Assembly: GCA_022764505.1 (NCBI GenBank)
Contig: JALEQJ010000006.1
Location: forward strand, 17,492-81,491
Direction of reading: 5' to 3'
DNA length: 64,000 nt
Origin: Phocaeicola sp.
GTDB taxonomy: Bacteria; Bacteroidota; Bacteroidia; Bacteroidales; Bacteroidaceae
The position numbers and the translations under genes were made by a program. The notes below the pieces were generated by a model. That model saw only the letters and a program-made list of their open reading frames with translations, was not told the DNA's origin and did no database searches. Of the stretch, positions 1 through 9,863 are shown piece by piece. Numbering within the stretch: position 1 is the stretch's first letter; each line of letters opens with the position of its first letter.

Positions 1-57
1 AACTTCAATGCAAGTTTATGTATTTTGTGTATAGAGTTTACACTTTGCGTTTTGTTT
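1..57. repeat. Edge of a family A about 22-bp repeat array (truncated by window start)
   Basis: GTTTATGTATTTTGTGTATAGA at 14 and GTTTACAC at 36 (22-bp spacing). AAGTTTATGTATTTTGT matches the reverse complement of the 45.55-45.58 kb array. Confidence 0.6.
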
Positions 58-198
58 CTTGTAGGTTCCAGACTATACTGAATACTTCTGATACTTATAT
101 ATGCTCTCTTTGGGAATATAAGGAAAAGTATAATCATACTCCGATAAAAAGATTTACCTTTGCTTCATCGTTTAACTATACTTTTTTGACTTCATACA

Positions 199-783
199 AT
201 GGTAGTACACTCAGAAGATTATAAAGCAGAAACACATAGGAGAGGTAGGATAGAGGTGATTTGTGGTTCTATGTTCTCTGGTAAGACAGAAGAACTAATA
301 CGTAGATTGAAGCGCGCTTCTTTTGCCAGGCAGAAAGTAGAGATTTTCAAGCCTGCCATAGATACTCGTTATTCTGATAGTGAAGTGGTTTCTCACGACA
401 AGAATGCTATTGCTTCTACACCGGTGGAAACTTCTGCATCTATTTTATTGATGAGTGCAGGGATAGATGTAGTAGGAATAGACGAAGCTCAATTTTTTGA
501 CGAAGGTTTGGTAAACGTTTGCAATCAATTGGCAGCGAATGGGATACGAGTTATTATTGCAGGATTAGATATGGATTTCAAGGGATTGCCTTTCGGTCCT
601 ATGCCTGCCCTCTGTGCAGTAGCAGACGATGTAAGCAAGGTACACGCTATATGTGTAGAATGTGGAGATTTGGCTTATGTATCTCATCGCATTGTAGATG
701 GAGAAAACAGAGTATTGTTGGGTGAAAAAGCAGAATACGAACCGCTTTGCAGGCATTGTTATCTTAAAAAGCAAAATAAATAG
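199..783 (+). CDS. tdk: Thymidine kinase (type II)
   Basis: P-loop [30 protein letters not shown], and Cys zinc ligands (CVECGD / CRHCY). Confidence 0.96.
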   Translation: MVVHSEDYKAETHRRGRIEVICGSMFSGKTEELIRRLKRASFARQKVEIFKPAIDTRYSDSEVVSHDKNAIASTPVETSASILLMSAGIDVVGIDEAQFFDEGLVNVCNQLAANGIRVIIAGLDMDFKGLPFGPMPALCAVADDVSKVHAICVECGDLAYVSHRIVDGENRVLLGEKAEYEPLCRHCYLKKQNK

Positions 784-801
784 TATTATAATAAGGAGTA
801 T

Positions 802-1980
802 ATGCCGATATTGAATCAAAAGAAAATCACTTTCGATAGTTTTATACGTGGTATATTGGCTATCTTATTATTGGTAGGTATACTTATGCTTGTCAATAAG
901 CTGGGTAATGTACTTTTGCCTTTCTTTTTGGCTTGGTTTGTCGCTTATTTGGTGTATCCTATCGTCTTATTCTTCCAGCAGACCTTACATTTTAGAAGTC
1001 GCATTCTATCTATTATAGCTACTATGATGTTCTTAATGGTAATCTTGGGATTGGCTATATGGATTCTTTTTCCTCCTGTCGTTTCAGAGTTACTGCGTTT
1101 GAAAAATATAGTAGAGGCTTATTTATTGCAAGGAGAAAATGGAACTGCACTTTCGGAAGTACTCAATAATATATTGTTGAAGTATTTAGATGCAGGGTGG
1201 TTACAAAATCTCATCAATGCAGAGAACTTGTTTCAGGCAATTCAGATTATAACTCCTAAAATCAGTGCCATTATAAGCACCTCTTTTGATTTAGTGGTAA
1301 TGTTGTTTACTGCGTTCGTAACCTTATTATACTTCATTTTCATACTTTTGGACTATGAACGGATAGGGAATAACTGGATTACTTTATTACCAAAGAAATA
1401 TCGGCCTGTAGCCTTAAAGCTTACTACAGATGTAGTAGAGGGTATGAATCGTTATTTCCGTGGACAAGCATTGATCGCTACCTGTGTAGGTGTTCTCTTT
1501 AGTATAGGTTTTCTTATGATAGACTTTCCTTTGGCGATAGTGTTGGGGTTGTTTATCGGTTTGCTCAATATGGTTCCTTATTTACAAATCATAGGTTTTA
1601 TTCCTACCATCTTATTAGCTTTATTGAAGAGTGTAGAGACCGGAACTAACTTTTGGGGTATATTAGGTTTAGCACTTTTGGTATTTGCTGTAGTGCAAAT
1701 CATACAAGATGCCTATCTGACTCCACGCATTATGGGAAAAGTAACAGGGCTAAATCCTGCCGTTATTTTGCTATCACTGTCTATTTGGGGATCTTTAATG
1801 GGATTTTTAGGTATGATTATAGCATTACCGGCTACTACCTTGTTGCTCTCTTACTATAAACATTACATTCACAGGAAAAATCTTTATGATGAGTATTTGG
1901 AACGTAATCTGAAGTCAAAGAATACAGGGGTAAAAGAGCCTTATCCGAATGAAGTTTTTCAAGAAAATGCTAAAAAATGA
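802..1980 (+). CDS. AI-2E family transporter / PerM-like permease
   Basis: Multi-TM protein with the AI-2E family pattern (FIGLLNMVPYLQIIGFIP, DAYLTPRIMGKVTGLNPAVILLSLSIWGSLMGFLGMIIALP). Confidence 0.9.
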   Translation: MPILNQKKITFDSFIRGILAILLLVGILMLVNKLGNVLLPFFLAWFVAYLVYPIVLFFQQTLHFRSRILSIIATMMFLMVILGLAIWILFPPVVSELLRLKNIVEAYLLQGENGTALSEVLNNILLKYLDAGWLQNLINAENLFQAIQIITPKISAIISTSFDLVVMLFTAFVTLLYFIFILLDYERIGNNWITLLPKKYRPVALKLTTDVVEGMNRYFRGQALIATCVGVLFSIGFLMIDFPLAIVLGLFIGLLNMVPYLQIIGFIPTILLALLKSVETGTNFWGILGLALLVFAVVQIIQDAYLTPRIMGKVTGLNPAVILLSLSIWGSLMGFLGMIIALPATTLLLSYYKHYIHRKNLYDEYLERNLKSKNTGVKEPYPNEVFQENAKK

Positions 1981-2042
1981 AAAATAGACACTTGAAATAA
2001 TCGTTTTTTACTGAAAAAGGTTTCAAATCTATTTTTAACGCA

Positions 2043-2050
2043 TACCTTTG
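2043..2050 (+). promoter_or_regulatory. Putative Bacteroidetes -7 box (TACCTTTG) upstream of the OmpA-family gene
   Basis: Exact TAnnTTTG match about 90 bp upstream of the ATG at 2141. Confidence 0.5.
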
Positions 2051-2140
2051 TACACAAATAGATTTAGCTAAAATATAGTCTAAATAGACATAAAAGCGTA
2101 AAACAACACATTTATACAATTTCAATCAAAAAAAATCGCA

Positions 2141-3421
2141 ATGCAAAAAGGATTTTTATTATGTGGGCTATTGTTTGGTTCAATAGCTATGCAAGCACAA
2201 ACTGTAATCAGACAAGACACTTTAGAATCTCAAGCAGTAGAGGTGCAAAAAGAAAAGTATGTAGAAGCTCGTAAGAATTGGTTCGTAGGGGCTGGTATTG
2301 GTGGTCATATCCATTTTTCGGATCATGACAAGCAAATGAAATTAGGAGATCGTATAACTCCAAAGTTTGAGTTCTTTGTAGGTAAGTGGTTCAATCCTTA
2401 TCTTGGTTTCCGTTTGGGTATTTCAGGAGGAACTTTGAAAGGTTTAGCTGGCTGGGATGATCACAAATCACCAAACTGGAATGTAAATTGGCATAATTAC
2501 AATGGTTTCATTACAGGAGCGGTTCGTGGAACAGAACCAGGTTCTGTAATCGGTGGAACTGTTTATGATAAACCGGGACATTCATACTCTCTCTACAGAA
2601 CAAAGATTAAGTATATGCACGTACCATTGGATTTCATGGTGAACCTATCCAATATACTTGCAGGAAACAATCCTGATCGTTTCTATTCTTTCATTCCTTA
2701 TGTAGGTCTTGGTTATGCTTTCACTCTGAATCAAAGTATTGATAAAAAATCTTCTAACAGCTTTACCGGAAATATCGGTATCTTGAATGAATTCCGTTTG
2801 AGCCGTAGATTGTCTTTGTACTTGGATCTGCGTGGAACTTTAATCAGCGACAAGTTTGACCAACAAATCGGTGGTAGATTGGATGGTATACCGGCAGCAT
2901 CATTAGGTTTGACTTATGTAATGAACAGAAAAGACAATGTACGTATCGTATATGTACCTACCGTTCAAATCGTAGAAAAACCGGTAGAAAAAATTGTAGA
3001 AGTAGAAAAGAGAGTAGAAATAGAAAAAGACTGCGAACCTTTGTATTTGCTCTTGGCTAACGTAACTTTCGACTTTGATAAATACAATATCAATGCTAAG
3101 TCTGCAGCAATCTTGGATCAAGCAGCAGAATTGTTGAAGAAAATGCCGGAACGTCGTTTCTTGATCTCGGGTTCTACAGATATTTTAGGAGATGGCAAGT
3201 ATAATGAAGCTCTTTCTGCTCGTCGTGCTGCAGCTGTAGTACAAGGATTGGAAGATAGAGGAGTTCCTACCAATATGTTGAAATCTCGTGGTTTAGGTAA
3301 TAGAGTAGCTACACTTCCTGCTTCTGCAAGTGAAAGTGCACGTGAAGGAGACCGTAAGGTAACAATAGAGCTTATCTCAAATATGGAGTACTGGAATGAA
3401 CTTCCTAAGAAAAGCTATTAA
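2141..3421 (+). CDS. OmpA family outer membrane protein (N-terminal barrel, C-terminal OmpA domain)
   Basis: Signal peptide; C-terminal FDFDKYNINAKSAAILDQAAELLKKMPERRFLISGSTDILGDGKYNEALSARRAAAVV. Confidence 0.92.
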   Translation: MQKGFLLCGLLFGSIAMQAQTVIRQDTLESQAVEVQKEKYVEARKNWFVGAGIGGHIHFSDHDKQMKLGDRITPKFEFFVGKWFNPYLGFRLGISGGTLKGLAGWDDHKSPNWNVNWHNYNGFITGAVRGTEPGSVIGGTVYDKPGHSYSLYRTKIKYMHVPLDFMVNLSNILAGNNPDRFYSFIPYVGLGYAFTLNQSIDKKSSNSFTGNIGILNEFRLSRRLSLYLDLRGTLISDKFDQQIGGRLDGIPAASLGLTYVMNRKDNVRIVYVPTVQIVEKPVEKIVEVEKRVEIEKDCEPLYLLLANVTFDFDKYNINAKSAAILDQAAELLKKMPERRFLISGSTDILGDGKYNEALSARRAAAVVQGLEDRGVPTNMLKSRGLGNRVATLPASASESAREGDRKVTIELISNMEYWNELPKKSY

Positions 3422-3532
3422 GAATCTATAGGAGAAAATAGACACTTCGATTTTTAATCCAATGTATAAGAGATACCTATAAGGGAGAAAATTCCTTTGT
3501 AGGCATCTCTTTGCATATAATAACCTTTCTAC

Positions 3533-4489
3533 ATGAAACTATCAGATCTACAAGTTTCTTCAGTATCCGGCTGTGTGCCTGTGGTAATAGCTTTTACACC
3601 CAATTATTTTATACCGGCTATCACTTGTTTATTTTCTATGCTGAAGTCTGATACTTCCCAAGCGAAGTATCATGTGATATGTTTACTCACAGAACCTCTG
3701 CCGGAAAATCAGGTGCAATTATTGCATTCTTTGGATCCGCATCAAAGAATGATTTATTCTTTTGTTCAGCTTCCTACAGAAATGGAAGGTATTTATGTAG
3801 ATGCACGTTATACTATAGCAGCCTCTTTTAGATTATTACTACCGGAACTGTTGAATGAGTATGATAAAGTGATCTATACAGATTGCGATGTGATAATAAG
3901 AAACGACTTATCGGAGCTATATTATAATACAGACTTGGAGGAAAATTATTTGGGAGCTATTTATGAGTCACCATTGGAGTTTCAACGTTCTTATATAGAA
4001 AGTATAGGGTGTACTCTCGGTAAATACTTCAATTCAGGCTTTTTACTTATGAATCTCAAAAAAATGAGAGAAGACAGAATTTCAGAACGTCTTATAGAAG
4101 CTCTGAAAGTAGAGTACCTACAATTCCCGGATCAAGACGTACTCAATATGATTTGCAAAAATGCGATTCTCCCTCTTGCGCCTTGGTACAATAGTATACG
4201 TACTTTTTTCTTGCCACAATATAAGTCGGAGTTTCTAAAAATATATACTCTTGCAGACTGGGACAGAGTACAAAAGAGTGGAACTATACACTACACAGGT
4301 GCTAAGCCTTGGAATGCACACACTGTAGAGTTTAATATTTGGTGGGATTATTATAAAAAATTGCCGGTACCAATAAAAGAAGGCTTCCCCGTTAATAAGA
4401 AACTGTATTTCTTGTCTGTATTATATGATTTGCCCTTTGGGAAGAGCTTTATTTCACTTTTGAGAACTATAGTACGCAAATTAAAATGA
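3533..4489 (+). CDS. Glycosyltransferase family 8 protein
   Basis: GT8 features: YDKVIYTDCDVIIRNDLSELY, YFNSGFLLMNLKKMR, PDQDVLN, IHYTGAKPW. Confidence 0.9.
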   Translation: MKLSDLQVSSVSGCVPVVIAFTPNYFIPAITCLFSMLKSDTSQAKYHVICLLTEPLPENQVQLLHSLDPHQRMIYSFVQLPTEMEGIYVDARYTIAASFRLLLPELLNEYDKVIYTDCDVIIRNDLSELYYNTDLEENYLGAIYESPLEFQRSYIESIGCTLGKYFNSGFLLMNLKKMREDRISERLIEALKVEYLQFPDQDVLNMICKNAILPLAPWYNSIRTFFLPQYKSEFLKIYTLADWDRVQKSGTIHYTGAKPWNAHTVEFNIWWDYYKKLPVPIKEGFPVNKKLYFLSVLYDLPFGKSFISLLRTIVRKLK

Positions 4490-5382
4490 AACACGCATAT
4501 CTTATATTAGCTCATGCTGAATTTGAAGTACTACGCTTATTAGTTGCCCTCTTGGACAATGAGAAAAATGATATTTATATACATTTTGATAAGAAAGTAA
4601 AAGAACCTCCTCGTATCAATACGGTTTACTCAAACGTATATCCAATAGAGAAGCGCATAGATGTTCGTTGGGCAGATGTAAGTATGATAGAGGCAGAGTA
4701 TGCACTTTTTGAAGCTGCATACCATAACGGTAATTATGATTATTTTCATTTGCTATCTGGTGTAGACCTACCTTTGAAGCCAATATCTGAGATAGATTAT
4801 TTTTTTACGCTTCATGCGGGGAAAGAATTTATTGGATTCCATCAGGAAGATATTACAGAAGAATTGAATAGAAGACTGCAACGTTTTCATCTTTTCCCAA
4901 AAACTTTTAGAGAAAGAACGGGAATAGTTATATTCTTGAAACGGCTCATTCGTTTTTCTTTCTTAAATTTGCAGAAATATATAGGATATAAACGACACAA
5001 AAATAAGGTTTTTCAAAAAGGAACACAGTGGGTAAGTTTAACAAACAATTTTGTAGCTTATTTACTCTCTATCAAAGAAGAGCAACTTTCTCTTTATCAG
5101 AACACATTTTGTGCAGATGAGAGTTTCGTACAAACGATTTGTTGGAATACTCCTTTCAGAGAACATATTTATAATGCACATCACGAAGGGTTAGGTTGTA
5201 TGCGAGCAATAAATTGGGTAAATGGTGAAATTAAGAACTATACTTCTCAAGAGGTAGAAAAGCTTTTGGACACTCCTTATCTTTGGGGACGTAAGTTTAC
5301 ATCTCAGAACATAGAGGACTGGAAACAGATAAAAGAAAGAATAAGCACTATGTGCCATGAAAGAATTGACACCACAAAATAG
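4486..5382 (+). CDS. Beta-1,6-N-acetylglucosaminyltransferase-like (GT14/core-2 type) glycosyltransferase
   Basis: HAYLILAHAEFEVLRLLVALLD, IYIHFDKK, YDYFHLLSGVDLPLKP, ADESFVQT. ATGA overlap with the previous CDS. Confidence 0.85.
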   Translation: MKHAYLILAHAEFEVLRLLVALLDNEKNDIYIHFDKKVKEPPRINTVYSNVYPIEKRIDVRWADVSMIEAEYALFEAAYHNGNYDYFHLLSGVDLPLKPISEIDYFFTLHAGKEFIGFHQEDITEELNRRLQRFHLFPKTFRERTGIVIFLKRLIRFSFLNLQKYIGYKRHKNKVFQKGTQWVSLTNNFVAYLLSIKEEQLSLYQNTFCADESFVQTICWNTPFREHIYNAHHEGLGCMRAINWVNGEIKNYTSQEVEKLLDTPYLWGRKFTSQNIEDWKQIKERISTMCHERIDTTK

Positions 5383-6430
5383 ACAATCCATACTATTTGA
5401 TGCCGTACGCTTTCCATTGATTTATTTGGTACTGATCATACACGTGCTTCCACCGGATCTAAAAGTTTTAGAGTGGACATTTACAGATATGAACCTTTAT
5501 ACATGGATATCGGAAGGTATTTCTCACAATTATGGTCGTATGGCGGTACCTACATTCTTTGTTATTTCCGGATATTTTTTCTTTTTCAAGTTGAAAGACT
5601 GGACTTTTGATTTTTATTCAAATCAATTGAGGAAGAGAGTAAAGACATTGCTTGTTCCTTTTTTACTATGGAATACTTTATTGATAGGAGTAACTTTGGC
5701 AGTTTTTTATAGCTTAGAATTTCTGGGAATACAACATAATAACACATTAGAGCTCTTTGATGAATACAACTTTTTTGAGTTACAATGGATGCCGATAGAT
5801 TTACCTTTATGGTATGTAAGAGATTTAATGTGTATGGTGCTACTTTCTCCTGTATTTTATTTCTTTTTCAAGTATTTACGTATGATAGGCGTATTGCTGA
5901 TTACACTGTTTTATTTATCAATATGGGAGTCTGAGATACCGGGTTTCAGTTCTACCGCTATTTATTTCTTTGGCATAGGCGCCTATTGGGGGATAGAAAA
6001 GAAGAGTGTCTTACAAGAGTTGAAAGCACTGAAATGGTTCTCTTATATTCTTACACCTGTATTATTGTTGGTAGCTACTTATTACAATGGTATTGAACCC
6101 TACCATGAATATGTGATACGTCCTTGTATTATTTTTTCTATAGTGTCTTTCTTGTTTATTATGGATAGCCTTTTGGAAAATGATTTTGTAAGACAATGGT
6201 GTATTAGATTATCTCCAATGGTCTTTTTTGTTTTGGCAATTCATGAATTCTATATCAAGAATTGGTTGAAAGGAGCTTTTTACCGTACTCCTTTAGGAAA
6301 TTCAGGTTGGGGAATGCTTCTTGGTTATATACTAATGCCTCTTTTGGCTTGGTTGATTTGTGTCGGAATTTATAAGGTTTGGATAAAAATCTCTCCTCGC
6401 ACACTCGCCATTTTAACAGGGGATAGGTAA
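5357..6430 (+). CDS. Acyltransferase 3 family membrane protein
   Basis: FDAVRFPLIYLVLIIHV, VPTFFVISGYFFFFK, PLWYVRDLMCMVLLSPVFY; multiple TM segments. Confidence 0.87.
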   Translation: MKELTPQNRQSILFDAVRFPLIYLVLIIHVLPPDLKVLEWTFTDMNLYTWISEGISHNYGRMAVPTFFVISGYFFFFKLKDWTFDFYSNQLRKRVKTLLVPFLLWNTLLIGVTLAVFYSLEFLGIQHNNTLELFDEYNFFELQWMPIDLPLWYVRDLMCMVLLSPVFYFFFKYLRMIGVLLITLFYLSIWESEIPGFSSTAIYFFGIGAYWGIEKKSVLQELKALKWFSYILTPVLLLVATYYNGIEPYHEYVIRPCIIFSIVSFLFIMDSLLENDFVRQWCIRLSPMVFFVLAIHEFYIKNWLKGAFYRTPLGNSGWGMLLGYILMPLLAWLICVGIYKVWIKISPRTLAILTGDR

Positions 6431-6439
6431 TGTTTTGCT

Positions 6440-7426
6440 ATGGATAAAGTTGTATCAATCATAATTCCTATGTACAATGTAGGAGCTTATATAGAAGCTT
6501 GCCTACAAAGTCTTTATGCACAAACCTATCCGCACTTGGAAGTGATTTTGGTCAATGATTGTAGTGTAGATGATACAAAATATCGTATTCAGCAATTTTT
6601 GAACAGTCATTCCTCTCAGTCTATAGACGTAAAAATTATAGATCATACAGAAAATAAAGGCGTAGCCGCTGCTCGTAACACAGGATTATCTTATGCCACA
6701 GGGGAGTATTTGTATTATGTAGATGCAGACGATAGAATAGAATGTAATACTATAGAGACGTTGCTGCGTACAGCCATAGATACAAAGGCAGATATTGTAG
6801 GCTGTGAATGGTTCTTGAGCTATCATAAAAATGAGCGAAGAATGGTACAACCTACTGTAAATACATCTGAGGAAGCTTTTCATCATTTTGTATCAGGAAC
6901 ACTTCGTTGGAATTTGTGGCTGTTTTTGGTGAAAAGAGAGTTATATACCAAGCACCAAATAGCCTTTATAGAAGGTATGAATATGGGTGAAGATATGATG
7001 GTTATGGGTAAACTTATATTGTCTGCCAATAAAGTAGTAGTAGTTCATAAACCATTGTATCACTATGTACAAACCAATAGTGCTTCTCTCACAAAAGAAT
7101 CCTCAGAAAGACATAGATACCAAGTAACAAGCAATATGCGATCATTGGAAGAATTTGCTTGTACTCAAGGTAATAAAAGCGTGAATGAACAAATACAATA
7201 CTTAAAACTGAGCATCAAATTGCCTCTGCTGATGAGTGATAGTAAAGAAAATTATATCACATGGTTAGAATGGTTTCCAGAAGCAAATGCTTATATTACC
7301 AAGAATAAAACTCAAGCCTTCCGAACACGGTTAGTGCAAATATGGGCTGTCAAACGATATTTTTTCTTATTAAAACTCTACTATAGATGTGTCTTCAAAT
7401 TTATCTATGGTGTTCTCTATAAATAA
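6440..7426 (+). CDS. Glycosyltransferase family 2 protein
   Basis: VSIIIPMYNVGAYIEACLQSLYAQTYPHLEVILVNDCSVDDT, AAARNTGLSYATGEYLYYVDADD. Confidence 0.95.
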   Translation: MDKVVSIIIPMYNVGAYIEACLQSLYAQTYPHLEVILVNDCSVDDTKYRIQQFLNSHSSQSIDVKIIDHTENKGVAAARNTGLSYATGEYLYYVDADDRIECNTIETLLRTAIDTKADIVGCEWFLSYHKNERRMVQPTVNTSEEAFHHFVSGTLRWNLWLFLVKRELYTKHQIAFIEGMNMGEDMMVMGKLILSANKVVVVHKPLYHYVQTNSASLTKESSERHRYQVTSNMRSLEEFACTQGNKSVNEQIQYLKLSIKLPLLMSDSKENYITWLEWFPEANAYITKNKTQAFRTRLVQIWAVKRYFFLLKLYYRCVFKFIYGVLYK

Positions 7427-7431
7427 CGTAT

Positions 7432-8763
7432 ATGAAAACGATACTATATATAATAATAGGAATGCTATGTAGCTTTTTCCTTTTCCCTTTTAGCTTCACA
7501 TTCTTACCCTCTTTGAATATGAAGATGGTAGCTGCATCTGTGGGTGTTGTATTTTTCCTATTAGAAAATTTATCACAAGGAGGTCTATTTTTAAAGAGAG
7601 AGTTACTTATAGCTTTGGTGTTGGCAGTTTTGTTTTCTCTCACATGTTATTTCTCGGCAGAATATAATGGTACGGGAGATTATAGTTATGCAAGCTATAT
7701 ATTTTCAGCATTGACATGGTTATTTGCTGCTTATGCAGTTATTACTCTCTTGCGGAAAGTACATGGTAGAGCGAGTTTTCGGTTACTTACTTATTACTTT
7801 GTAGCAGTATGTGTGTTCCAATGTGCTATGGCAATACTGATAGACAATGTAGCTATAGTGAAAAGTGTAGTAGATACTTATATTTTCCAAGGACAAGAAT
7901 TCTTGGAAAAAGTGGATAGACTATATGGAATAGGTGCACAATTGGATTTTGGTGGGATTCGTTTTGGACTTGTTTTGGTAATGTTGACTTCTGTGGTTTG
8001 TGGTCATAAAGAGGTGCAGAAAAATAGATGGTTGATATTTTATTTACTTTTCTCTTTTGTTATCATTTTAGGATTGGGAAATATGATTTCTCGTACTACT
8101 ACGGTGGGTGGTATTTTTGCTCTTCTCATTATGGCACTATCTACAGGGTTAGAGCGTCTCTTGATCAAGAGGCATATGGTAAAAACATACAACACCTTAT
8201 TGCTTGTTTTGTTCGTAGTAGTTCCTATTGCAATATACTTATATAATACAAATGACTTTTTTCATGAGCAGTTTCGTTTTGCTTTTGAAGGTTTCTTTAA
8301 TTGGGTAGAGAACGGAAAATGGGAAACAGGATCTACGAACAAGCTTAATGAAGAAATGTGGGTTTGGCCTACAGATATACAAACTTGGATTATAGGAACA
8401 GGAAAATTCGGATTGTTTGTCTTCTCAACAGATGTGGGGTATTGCAGATTTATTCTTTATTGTGGTCTTATAGGTTTTGGTATATTTGCTATTTTCTTAA
8501 CTTACTCACCTTTCGTCTTGTATAAGAAGTTCAAACCCTATAAATTAGCTTTCCTATCTTTTGCACTCTTAACTTTTGTGTATTGGATAAAGGTGGCTAC
8601 AGATATATTCTTTATCTATGCTTTATTTTATTGGATAGAAGAAGAGGAAGAAGCCTTAGATCATATAGATGAAGAAGATTATTATGATGATGAAGGCGAA
8701 GAGATTATAGATATAGACGAAGAAGCGAATGAAGATAGTTTATTGCATAGCAGGTACCTATAA
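7432..8763 (+). CDS. Polytopic membrane protein, probable O-antigen polymerase/ligase-like (Wzy) protein with an acidic C-terminal tail
   Basis: About 10 hydrophobic segments, position among glycosyltransferase genes, C-terminal tail EEEEEALDHIDEEDYYDDEGEEIIDIDEEANED. Confidence 0.6.
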   Translation: MKTILYIIIGMLCSFFLFPFSFTFLPSLNMKMVAASVGVVFFLLENLSQGGLFLKRELLIALVLAVLFSLTCYFSAEYNGTGDYSYASYIFSALTWLFAAYAVITLLRKVHGRASFRLLTYYFVAVCVFQCAMAILIDNVAIVKSVVDTYIFQGQEFLEKVDRLYGIGAQLDFGGIRFGLVLVMLTSVVCGHKEVQKNRWLIFYLLFSFVIILGLGNMISRTTTVGGIFALLIMALSTGLERLLIKRHMVKTYNTLLLVLFVVVPIAIYLYNTNDFFHEQFRFAFEGFFNWVENGKWETGSTNKLNEEMWVWPTDIQTWIIGTGKFGLFVFSTDVGYCRFILYCGLIGFGIFAIFLTYSPFVLYKKFKPYKLAFLSFALLTFVYWIKVATDIFFIYALFYWIEEEEEALDHIDEEDYYDDEGEEIIDIDEEANEDSLLHSRYL

Positions 8764-9862
8764 TTCTGGGGGAATGGAACGAGTATTGGCAAACAAAGCC
8801 AATTACTGGGTGAAACATGGTCATAATGTCTTTATTGTAACGACGGAGCAAAAGGGACGTACTCCTTTTTTTGCTTTAGATGAGCGTATAAAGTGCTATG
8901 ATTTAGACATAGGTTACGAAGATAATAATGGCTCCAATTTCCTAAAAAAACTGCTTCAATACCCTTATAAACAGTTTCTACATAAGAGAAGGTTAGCTCG
9001 TCTGCTACATACACTAAAAGCTGATATTGTAGTGTCAATGTTTTGTAATGAAACCTCATTCCTACCTTCTATAAAAGATGGGAGCAAAAAGGTTTTGGAA
9101 ATACATTTTTCAAAATTCAAGAGGCTTCAGTATGGTAGGACAGGAATCTGGAAATGGGCAGATAAATGGCGTACTTATTCAGATGAAGGAGCAGTGAAAC
9201 GTTTTCATAAGTTTGTTGTGCTTACAGCAGAAGATGCTACTTATTGGGGAAATCTCTCTAATATCAGTGTGATTCCCAATGCACGCACTTTCTCTCCTAT
9301 GCTAATCTCTCCACTTACAGAGAAAAAAGTGATTGCAATAGGTCGTTATAGTGAGCAAAAAGGTTTTGATAGGTTAATCCGTATTTGGGCTAAAGTCTGC
9401 GAAAAACGTTCAGATTGGCACTTAGATATAGTAGGGCATGGTGAACTGAAAGAACAACTACAAAAGCAAATCGTATCTCTTGGTATGGTGTCTCAAATTA
9501 CCTTGAAACCATCTACTAAGGACGTACAGCAAATATATGCACAGGCTTCTATTTTAGCCCTAACTTCTCGATACGAAGGTTTGCCTATGGTATTATTAGA
9601 GGCACAAGCTTTCGGACTTCCTATTGTTTCCTATGCTTGTAAATGTGGTCCACGAGATATAGTTTCTCATAGAGAGAATGGTTATTTGATAGAAGAGGAT
9701 AGAGAAGAAGAATTTGTCTCTGCATTGCTATCACTGATGGACAATATAGAGATGAGAAAGAATATGGGTGAGAAAGCACTTGCAGCATCAGAACAATATG
9801 CAGAGGATATTGTTATGCAGAGATGGGAGGATTTATTTATCAATCTATTGTCAATGAAGTAG
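8729..9862 (+). CDS. Glycosyltransferase family 4 protein
   Basis: MKIVYCIAGTYNSGGMERVLANKANYWVKHGH, IGRYSEQKGFDRLIRIW, SRYEGLPMVLLEAQAFGLPIVSYACKCGPRDIV. Confidence 0.95.
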   Translation: MKIVYCIAGTYNSGGMERVLANKANYWVKHGHNVFIVTTEQKGRTPFFALDERIKCYDLDIGYEDNNGSNFLKKLLQYPYKQFLHKRRLARLLHTLKADIVVSMFCNETSFLPSIKDGSKKVLEIHFSKFKRLQYGRTGIWKWADKWRTYSDEGAVKRFHKFVVLTAEDATYWGNLSNISVIPNARTFSPMLISPLTEKKVIAIGRYSEQKGFDRLIRIWAKVCEKRSDWHLDIVGHGELKEQLQKQIVSLGMVSQITLKPSTKDVQQIYAQASILALTSRYEGLPMVLLEAQAFGLPIVSYACKCGPRDIVSHRENGYLIEEDREEEFVSALLSLMDNIEMRKNMGEKALAASEQYAEDIVMQRWEDLFINLLSMK

Positions 9863-9863
9863 T

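Noticed and set aside
18-224. 68-aa ORF at the left edge
   Set aside because: Overlaps the family A repeat and the tdk start; low-complexity translation with no recognisable domain.
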